Shown in pieces: positions 16,701 through 21,585 of a DNA stretch of 21,585 nt. Position 1 is the stretch's first letter. Each line of letters starts with the position of its first letter. Under the pieces are notes generated by a model. That model saw only the letters and a program-made list of their open reading frames with translations. It was not told the DNA's origin and did not search any database. Source of the stretch: a virus; the IMG/VR virus record IMGVR_UViG_3300010160_000272, positions 1 to 21,585 of that record. One strand, given 5' to 3'. The position numbers were made by a program, and so were the translations under genes.

Positions 16701-18560
16701 AGCGCTGGTTGCCTTATTAGCAAAGTCGCTATTGGCTATACCAATAAACTTTTGAGCTATTGTATTACGCGCTGCTGCTCGATCTAAGTCCTGAAGTGTA
16801 GGAACAGATACGAACTGATTAAAGTCAGATGGGATTGCACCCATATTACGGTAAGCATCATCAGCTGCGCTGACTGAGTGAATCGTCGCTCCCTTACCAG
16901 TAAGATAACGAGTAATGGCTTGGCCAGGAAGGGTGGTATTTAGACCACGAACCTCAGCAATTGTCTTCCATAAACCGTAATAAACATCTTTACGCTTACC
17001 AATCTCTGGTATAGCACCAAATGCTTCAGCAATAATGCGTGATTCACGTGTCGGCATAGCCAATACTGCTAGACGGTAGATCTTTTCTGTAGCATCTACT
17101 GCCATTACATCAAATACATCGCCTTCAAATACTGGAGCAAATGTAAATTTTGACTTAGCCTTATCAATACGGTTCATAATGTAGGAAGTTGAGAAACGTG
17201 CTACATCTTTGCCCTTGGCTGTTGCCTTAACTTGATTGATAAACTGTTCTTTACCATCAATAAGTACTTTTGCTACACCATCTGTAGTAGGTGCTGAGCC
17301 AAAAAAGTAATCATTAGTTAATTTTGGACCAACTAAATCAATGTTAAACACTTTACGACCAGTAGTAACAGCAGCGATACGTGCTTTACGAATAGGATCC
17401 ATACGAGGCATAAGCACACGTTGGCGTCCTGCGCTACCAGCCATAATTTCTGTTAAATTTTGAGTATTCTCAAAGAAAGCCTTAGCAGTTATTGCGTTAG
17501 TAATAGGAACTTCAGGTGCCATAAATGATTTGATAACAGCTGGACCGAACTCTGGAGCTAAAGTTGCTAATTCTTTTTTAGCAATAGCAATTGCTTCAGG
17601 GCTATTAGATGCTTGAGCCTTACTAAGTTGTTGTAATTTAGTACCGTATTGATTCCAAAAATTAACAACTGTTGGCTTAGCAAATACTTCTGCTACTTTA
17701 GCGCCACCGGTTACTACATCTAATGAATACTTAGTTACATCATATAAACGTTTTGCTTTACCAGCTACTAATAATGGATCGGCAAGTATTCGGTAAGCCG
17801 CATCAAATGTGCCAGAAACAGCCTTGTAGAAAAGACCGGATCCTTCCATCTCTGCTGGAGTTACCAAGTTAGCAATGTAACGACCAAAAGAATACTTAGA
17901 TGCGTTTACCGAATCAAGAGTATCTTGAAAGTTAGCGCGAGCCGCAGCTACATCTTCTGGTGTAGCAAATCCTGGAATGTTATTATTATTAGGATCAGCA
18001 AGCATTATGTACTTTTGTTGTTCTGGTGTGGCTGATGCCATAATCTTTTCTGGTGCTTCACCAGAGGCAATGCGCATAGCAATATCTACTGCATCGTTGC
18101 CAAATTTTCTTTTTGCATCATCAATGCGATTAGGGCTAAATACTTTATCGCCTTTATCGTTAGCGATAGTCCACGCTTCGCCAAGGTTTACACCTTGATC
18201 TCCAGCGATCTGAGCAGTACGCCAAGCACGTGTAGAGAAATCAGATACATTTCCTAAACCAGCAAGTATGTGGCTACCGGCATAACCAATAGCGTTACCT
18301 AGTGCGCCACCTGTGTAATGCCAAGCGGTGCCAAAAAAACCACGCTGTGGTTTGACAGTTGGATCTTCGTTACCAAAGTTTTTAACAAGGCTTGCTTGTT
18401 GAGCAGGAGTGTACTGAGCAAACTTAGTAGTAGCAGCATCAGCAGGTAGTTTAGATAATTCTTTGTGCGCTTGATATGCTTTGTAAAACTCATCAAGTTT
18501 CTGAGTTTCAGTAGATGATAGACCAGCAGCAAATCCAGCTGCTTTCATATTGTCAGCCAC
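13713..18560 (-). CDS. Very large virion protein (1615 aa), probable ejection / internal protein
   Basis: This is the largest gene in the window. The start is GTG 18560, overlapping the upstream TAG (TAGTG) behind GGGG; an ATG four codons in is an alternative. Features in order: a helical head; a Gly/Ala-rich, possibly membrane-active stretch near 74-110 (GALGNAIGYAGSHILAGLGN); long alpha-helical regions; GPRYAIRNAGEDLMVNLAIG near residue 620-650; Lys/Glu-rich coiled coils near 700-760; an aromatic YFVYPG region near 1150; and a hydrophobic TTLGILGLRFVFGFFAPASP near 1315-1335. No polymerase, protease or lysozyme active site is recognisable. Its size, helix content and place directly after portal-linked small genes fit a protein packaged in the head and ejected into the cell. 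A tape-measure role is less likely, because no tail-tube or chaperone genes adjoin. Confidence 0.7.
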   Translation of the reverse strand: MADNMKAAGFAAGLSSTETQKLDEFYKAYQAHKELSKLPADAATTKFAQYTPAQQASLVKNFGNEDPTVKPQRGFFGTAWHYTGGALGNAIGYAGSHILAGLGNVSDFSTRAWRTAQIAGDQGVNLGEAWTIANDKGDKVFSPNRIDDAKRKFGNDAVDIAMRIASGEAPEKIMASATPEQQKYIMLADPNNNNIPGFATPEDVAAARANFQDTLDSVNASKYSFGRYIANLVTPAEMEGSGLFYKAVSGTFDAAYRILADPLLVAGKAKRLYDVTKYSLDVVTGGAKVAEVFAKPTVVNFWNQYGTKLQQLSKAQASNSPEAIAIAKKELATLAPEFGPAVIKSFMAPEVPITNAITAKAFFENTQNLTEIMAGSAGRQRVLMPRMDPIRKARIAAVTTGRKVFNIDLVGPKLTNDYFFGSAPTTDGVAKVLIDGKEQFINQVKATAKGKDVARFSTSYIMNRIDKAKSKFTFAPVFEGDVFDVMAVDATEKIYRLAVLAMPTRESRIIAEAFGAIPEIGKRKDVYYGLWKTIAEVRGLNTTLPGQAITRYLTGKGATIHSVSAADDAYRNMGAIPSDFNQFVSVPTLQDLDRAAARNTIAQKFIGIANSDFANKATSAWSFLTLAGPRYAIRNAGEDLMVNLAIGVSPWGLAKSRMLETRVNTYLAAAQKVEGGANNWANNPLGAAMRIVNRKEVDKYVGDLNYIKKKFEEAKTVLPKLRKELAAAKDPIDISDIELRIKEVEYSIRGGATQQAREVFASALTSGRVNRFRQSLGLKPMNQKEAELLKEQLIYGDIQNTMSVASEGGMNFVTGNDYISRATDLARQTGVRVHALEMSYPTGKFVKKPGELGYRLQAVSPQDEASMVTWMMRIGYYANDELGTIAVANLDEQVKAINLMREWTQTAKGQKFLEDARLSNNMDADSILRIAFNRAKENFVKKDGTTLNLDLLNKIRSKDEFGNYKVTGTLSLDDLPTLEADVPAVVIGPTLIPAVDAREVTSNIMTNGWTFLGLANARLSRQPIVIQEMLTIRKQFQKSGFEKAWINSYTRGINPGQLGKVTAATQAAKKDLAMIIEERALGQTLAYVDNPLIRTQIAFSSRNFARFYRATEDFYRRMYRVVRYNPEAIVKAALTYEGVTHSGWIQKDDQGQPYFVYPGIAPVYNAVQEVLNRLGIKQEFKVPFPIQFGAQLKMLTPSLNPDSLVPTFSGPLAGVGITTVSSLVGIFDKGAADTIKGYTLGKYAVDQPILSAILPAHINRLYAAMNQDDRNSQYASAWRKAVTYLEASGNGIPKTYDEQGVLKAPTAQELENYRLSVKNTTLGILGLRFVFGFFAPASPQVQLKSDMAQWISDNGRANFKQAFNKLLDQYPGEYDKAFAKWVELFPNQIPFTVTESEKKSIAPLRYAEEAGYFVDQNKDVFQQFPSAAGFLIPHKTGFSWDAYKSMKDLGLLQNKRVDDYLREVQTAADLQEYYRRKDTFDMSLSTSLVDSERTMLRREFDQWKTVFFAGRPLVQEELSQGSATAIKRLKTLDELSLMLNANLGIRPKTESALRDMLNTYQNYRNERDRYDAIGGSKRYIDSVKSQTIIKMRELAQFNENTQAAYDVLFGRLLGD

Positions 18561-18967
18561 TAATTACCCCGCGATAATGCTTCTTGGTATAGAACGCCTA
18601 TTTCTCCAGTAGTATCAAATGGAAGCATCTTTACTAGAATATCTGAAAGTTTTTCGCCAGACTTAGCCATCATAAGTGCGCTAGATCCCGCACCTGCACC
18701 CATATCAATACCAGCAGTTACTGGTTCGCTTGGCTTTTGAGTTGGAGCATATAAACCTGTGACCGGTGCCTGCATTGCGGCGTCGCGTACTTCAGCGGCT
18801 GGCATTGGGCGTTGATCTGGAGTTGAAGCTAGTGGCGCACCTGACTTAATTGCTGCGGTGTCTACGCCTTCGCCGTATGCAGTAGAACCCATACTTAATT
18901 TATCTGTGCGAACAGCATATTTGCCAGGACCTGAAACTCCGGCCAATGGATTCATTGGTTCAGCCAT
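18560..18967 (-). CDS. Small structural-region protein (135 aa), unknown function
   Basis: This 135-aa protein is rich in Ala, Gly, Pro and Met and begins MAEPMNPLAGVSGPGKYAVR. It continues with a low-complexity middle (DQRPMPAAEVRDAAMQAPVT) and ends in a helix (EIGVLYQEALSRGN). The MNPLAGVSGPGK start is one I recall from short proteins between portal and large internal protein genes in aquatic phages; no function is known. The ATG at 18967 overlaps the upstream gene by eight bases with GGAG nine bases upstream; the TAG overlaps the GTG of the next gene. Probably disordered in the middle, and perhaps a virion component or assembly factor. Confidence 0.68.
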   Translation of the reverse strand: MAEPMNPLAGVSGPGKYAVRTDKLSMGSTAYGEGVDTAAIKSGAPLASTPDQRPMPAAEVRDAAMQAPVTGLYAPTQKPSEPVTAGIDMGAGAGSSALMMAKSGEKLSDILVKMLPFDTTGEIGVLYQEALSRGN

Positions 18968-19175
18968 CTGTTTCTTCTCCTAACTTTTCTAAATCTGCGG
19001 TCATATCTTCCCAAGCACGAATTGTTTCCGTCTTTTGGTTAGAATGATAAATGGATAGTTCCATTAGTTCACCTGTCATAGCTTCAAATGTTTGAGCTAT
19101 GTTGTGAATAAAACCTGTAAGTATTACTAGAAAATCAGAAAGGCGCACTGGGCGAGGAATCTTATCGTTACTCAC
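18960..19175 (-). CDS. Small helical protein (71 aa), start moved to second GTG
   Basis: The open frame reaches GTG 19184, but that GTG lies inside the AGGAGG ribosome-binding site (19184-19189). The next in-frame GTG, at 19175, has this site eight bases upstream and is the better start, giving 71 aa. The product reads MSNDKIPRPVRLSDFLVILT, then a helical GFIHNIAQTFEAMTGELMEL and an acidic tail. It has one moderately hydrophobic helix (LVILTGFI) but no clear signal peptide. It is mostly helical and may form a small coiled coil. The function is unknown; its place between portal and the large internal protein suggests a portal- or head-associated role. Confidence 0.7.
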   Translation of the reverse strand: MSNDKIPRPVRLSDFLVILTGFIHNIAQTFEAMTGELMELSIYHSNQKTETIRAWEDMTADLEKLGEETDG

Positions 19176-19183
19176 CCAGTACA

Positions 19184-19189
19184 CCTCCT
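19184..19189 (-). promoter_or_regulatory. Ribosome-binding site AGGAGG that decides the 19175 start
   Basis: AGGAGG on the minus strand is followed by eight bases (TGTACTGG) and GTG 19175. The alternative GTG at 19184 begins within this site and so cannot use it. Confidence 0.75.
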
Positions 19190-19198
19190 ATAAAAAAT

Positions 19199-19339
19199 TT
19201 ATCCTTTTTTAACTGCTTTGCCTTTGCGTCCTGCTGCCATCATTCCGAAGAATACCTTGCCACCTTTTGGCTTTGAGGTATCCATCTTGCCTTCCTTTGG
19301 CTGAGACATAGGTGCTGCTGCACGTGATCCTTTATTCAT
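19199..19339 (-). CDS. Small basic Gly/Lys-rich protein (46 aa)
   Basis: This gene was read directly: ATG 19339, TAA 19201-19199. The product begins MNKGSRAAAPMSQPKEGKMD and continues TSKPKGGKVFFGMMAAGRKG before a basic end. A GGAGG lies six bases before the ATG, overlapping the sequence just behind the portal stop, which supports real translation. The chain is mostly disordered, with a short hydrophobic FFGMMAAG element. The function is unknown. Confidence 0.74.
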   Translation of the reverse strand: MNKGSRAAAPMSQPKEGKMDTSKPKGGKVFFGMMAAGRKGKAVKKG

Positions 19340-19355
19340 ATTACACCTCCCTCAT

Positions 19356-21119
19356 TTATGCGGCGCCGGTAATACCAGCTAGTAGTTGGGCTATATCGGG
19401 TTTTTGACCAGCAGCAGGGGCCGTACCACCTTGTTGATTTGGAGGTTGCTGCGAGGCGTTGGCGGAGGCCACACCTGCTGCTGGAATCTGTGATTGCATA
19501 CCAGCCTGTGCCATATCTGGTGGCGTTACTGGTACTGGTGCTGGTGCCGGTGTAAATGCTTTTTCAATAATGTTCTCTAGTGCTTGGCCCTTTTGCCGAC
19601 CTTGGATAACAGTTGCGATACGGCTGATAATCTCGGAAGGGTCTTGGCCTTGCGCCGCGAGAGCCGGAATTGCCTGAGCATACTGTGCAACAGCAACACG
19701 GAGAGAATCGCGCATTTCTTCAATATCAACACGTTGTTCCTCCTGAGTAACATTTAGATCCATAGGGATTTCACGACGTACATAGTCACGAGAAACAAGT
19801 TTGTCTGAACGCATTTGTAGTAAAGCAATAATGGCACGGTTAGGATCCATACCAGACATAATTCCGTAGCGTACATCTACGCCGTACTCGCCTTTAATGT
19901 CACGAGATGGAATATATTTAAGTACGTAAGGTGTACCGTCATCGGTTCCCTTAATAGTCTTAGGGATTCCACCAAAGATTTTCTCATCTGCTTCAAAGCA
20001 AAGTGAGGCAAGTTCGGTAAACAATCTAGCAAACTGTGCTTGTGCTGCCTTGATCTGTGTATCAAAGCCAGCTTGTAGCGCTTGAACTCCGCGACCTGTA
20101 ACTACTGAGGCGTCAATGTTACCCGAACGTGACTCTGGGTATCTAGCACCCATACGAAGTTCACGTTCTAATACACCGGATTCAGTAAATACTCCAGGTG
20201 GAAGTTCTAATGGAACACGACGGATGCCTTGCGGATTAGCAGAACGCATAATGGCATCAGGGCCGAGGGCAAGTTCCTGAACATCTTGTGGAATAGCAAT
20301 AGGTGCCTGGATAGATTTCTCTGCTGCTTGGATCTGTAAGATTGCAAAGCGAGCACGAGCAAGCTGAACGGAGAGCACATCATCAAACTGACCGCGTGCT
20401 TCGCCATCTAAAGATGAGCGCATCACGGTACGTGCCATAGACTTACCAAGAACGTTAGGAGTACGTGATAGTACTAGGTTCTTTCGTTCCGGTAAGTAAA
20501 GCAAGTCTTGATCTTTGTCGTGGTATTTAACCATTGACACATAAGGAGATCCTAGTTGGTAGTTGTTTCTACCAAGGATTTGTTCGTAGAACTCTGGATA
20601 CTGGGCAGCTAGCGTCTCAGCATCGCTGATAATAACCTGAGTTAAAGATAAAGTGCGACCATAGCGATCTAACTCTGGGTAAGTTCCAAATGGATTGAGC
20701 ATACGGATACGTGGGTTGTTGTCATCGTAATCCATCTCGACCATACCGATACACATACCATAGGTGTTATACCAGTCTGCTGCGGTATACATCTGTAGCT
20801 GTAGATCAGAGTTTGAAACATAGAAGTTAGCAATACGAGTTCTAGTATCTGCGGCTTTGCGAGCAGCATCTGAAACCATATTAGTTGCTGAGCAGTTAAA
20901 AGATGGCAGTGGTGCCATTGCTTCAGCTAAGTCGCGTGCTGCTACGTCAATGAAGTTTGCAACCAGAGGCTTTGGATAGTCCTCTGAAAACATTGAAGGA
21001 AATACCTTAGAGATATCTCCCTGACGCACCGAGAGCACATCGCGCATACGTTGGTCACGTGCTGAAGAGCGCGTGCGTAGGCGCGATAACTTCGCGTCAA
21101 CTTCTTTGACTGATAGCAA
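19356..21119 (-). CDS. Portal protein
   Basis: This 587-aa protein has the layout of a phage portal: an N-terminal helical part with PKPLVANFIDVAARDLAEAM (about residues 49-68), a beta-rich wing (WYNTYGMCIGMVEMDYDDNN near 115-134, then PRIRMLNPFGTYPELDRYG), an ARARFAILQIQAAEKSIQAP helix (about 254-273), a GARYPESRSGNIDASVVTGR segment, and a long stem/crown helix (ALQAGFDTQIKAAQAQFARL). The C-terminus is Pro/Gln/Ala-rich and disordered. As portal it would form the dodecameric DNA entry ring. It starts with TTG at 21119, six bases after AAGGA; the first in-frame ATG is not until codon 24. Its length and neighbours (large virion proteins, scaffold and capsid downstream) fit the call. Confidence 0.85.
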   Translation of the reverse strand: MLSVKEVDAKLSRLRTRSSARDQRMRDVLSVRQGDISKVFPSMFSEDYPKPLVANFIDVAARDLAEAMAPLPSFNCSATNMVSDAARKAADTRTRIANFYVSNSDLQLQMYTAADWYNTYGMCIGMVEMDYDDNNPRIRMLNPFGTYPELDRYGRTLSLTQVIISDAETLAAQYPEFYEQILGRNNYQLGSPYVSMVKYHDKDQDLLYLPERKNLVLSRTPNVLGKSMARTVMRSSLDGEARGQFDDVLSVQLARARFAILQIQAAEKSIQAPIAIPQDVQELALGPDAIMRSANPQGIRRVPLELPPGVFTESGVLERELRMGARYPESRSGNIDASVVTGRGVQALQAGFDTQIKAAQAQFARLFTELASLCFEADEKIFGGIPKTIKGTDDGTPYVLKYIPSRDIKGEYGVDVRYGIMSGMDPNRAIIALLQMRSDKLVSRDYVRREIPMDLNVTQEEQRVDIEEMRDSLRVAVAQYAQAIPALAAQGQDPSEIISRIATVIQGRQKGQALENIIEKAFTPAPAPVPVTPPDMAQAGMQSQIPAAGVASANASQQPPNQQGGTAPAAGQKPDIAQLLAGITGAA

Positions 21120-21128
21120 TGGGGTTCC

Positions 21129-21413
21129 TTACTTAGACTTCTTGTATAATCCTGGATACTTCTTGTCAAGGCCCTTCTTAGCGCCTGATTCAGTTTTCTT
21201 AACACCTTTAGGTGATACTTGGCGCTGATATTCTTTAACAGCAGCAGGTCCAGTTGATTTAGATTTAGGCTTTGCAGGTGTTGCTTTCTTAGGCGCCTTC
21301 TTAGGTTCTTCTTTACCAACAAGTGCGTTCATAGTCATTAACCTAATGTTAAACGGTTTTGTGTTTGAACCATCTGATGACTTCTTTGTTGTAGCTTTCT
21401 TCATAGCTGCCAT
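21129..21413 (-). CDS. Basic protein upstream of the portal (94 aa), unknown function
   Basis: This 94-aa Lys-rich, largely disordered protein begins MAAMKKATTKKSSDGSNTKP. The first structured element is NIRLMTMNALVGKEE; then come a Pro/Lys-rich stretch (EEPKKAPKKATPAKPKSKS) and a terminal KKYPGLYKKSK. GAGGAGATAACA precedes the ATG at 21413, a strong ribosome-binding site. The chain has histone-tail-like Ala/Lys/Pro composition, which might bind DNA or RNA; no family was recognised. It ends nine bases before the portal start. Confidence 0.7.
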   Translation of the reverse strand: MAAMKKATTKKSSDGSNTKPFNIRLMTMNALVGKEEPKKAPKKATPAKPKSKSTGPAAVKEYQRQVSPKGVKKTESGAKKGLDKKYPGLYKKSK

Positions 21414-21426
21414 TGTTATCTCCTCA

Positions 21427-21585
21427 TTAGATTACTTGCATACGGTTTTGTTCAGCGAAGGCTTCATCTAAATTGATAACAGTTCGCTTGCCTATCTCTT
21501 GCCGAGATAGAAATGGATTCTTCATATGGTGGGTGGCATACTGACCATAGTTAAGTAGTTCGCGTGCTCTGATCTCACAGAACCA
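21427..21585 (-). CDS. C-terminal fragment of an unidentified gene cut by the window edge
   Basis: The minus strand is open from the right edge to TAA at 21429-21427, giving 52 residues: WFCEIRARELLNYGQYATHH, MKNPFLSRQEIGKRTVINLD, EAFAEQNRMQVI. The fragment is helical and charged and shows no motif. Since it lies upstream of the portal gene, the end of a large terminase or a small packaging gene is possible, but nothing in these residues proves it. Confidence 0.5.
   Translation of the reverse strand, partial: WFCEIRARELLNYGQYATHHMKNPFLSRQEIGKRTVINLDEAFAEQNRMQVI

Noticed and set aside
13713-18560. Tape-measure protein reading of the 1615-aa protein
   Set aside because: It lies between portal and scaffold genes, no tail-tube protein or frameshifted chaperone pair adjoins it, and it has no periodic heptad pattern along its full length. 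Not excluded, but less likely.
13713-18560. Virion RNA polymerase as in phage N4, suggested by the N4-like capsid protein and the large size
   Set aside because: The protein is only about half the length of the N4 enzyme, and I could not find the catalytic motifs of single-subunit RNA polymerases.

Overview
This window is part of a tailed double-stranded DNA bacteriophage genome (Caudoviricetes), or of a metagenomic contig of one. Every supportable gene lies on the minus strand, so transcription runs from the high coordinates to the low ones. Genes are packed with 4-8 base overlaps or TAATG / ATGA / GTGA stop-start junctions, and no bacterial housekeeping gene, tRNA or rRNA was seen. Base composition is moderately AT-rich by eye. 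Several small proteins resemble families I associate with phages of aquatic bacteria and actinobacteriophages. A low-GC freshwater actinobacterium is my best guess for the host, but that is inference; nothing in the window names the host. No tail tube, tape-measure protein or tail-assembly chaperone pair is visible. Together with a portal, large putative internal virion proteins and a connector-like protein, this suggests a podovirus-like particle.

Layout in the direction of transcription (right to left). (1) 21585-18560: the C-terminal end of an unidentified gene (terminase is possible by position), a basic 94-aa protein, the portal protein (TTG start), and three small proteins. (2) 18560-9842: four large putative virion-interior proteins of 1615, 373, 320 and 596 aa. 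Two of them carry collagen-like Gly-X-Thr stretches, and one has a stretch resembling a peptidoglycan-binding motif. (3) 9714-8032: an acidic scaffold-like protein and the N4-gp56-like major capsid protein, which carries an apparent inserted beta-rich domain and is followed by a strong GC-rich hairpin. (4) 7975-6390: eight small genes, several lysine-rich and shorter than 60 codons, including a 21-residue four-cysteine protein. (5) 6378-1: the tail / host-recognition module. It holds two small adaptor-like proteins, a 492-aa collagen-like fibre, a GT4 glycosyltransferase, a connector-like 298-aa protein, a fibre related to the 492-aa one, and two paralogous surface proteins separated by an HNH endonuclease gene.

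Together the genes form a late morphogenesis operon: portal and ejection proteins, then scaffold and capsid, then small accessory proteins, then tail and receptor-binding proteins. The most noteworthy points are the exchange of collagen-coding DNA between two distant genes (47 identical bases), a tandem expansion inside one collagen segment, the domain insertion in the capsid protein, the glycosyltransferase beside threonine-rich collagen proteins, the chain of micro-genes, and the HNH gene sitting exactly between two paralogs. I found no defence system, CRISPR array or other complete novel system.
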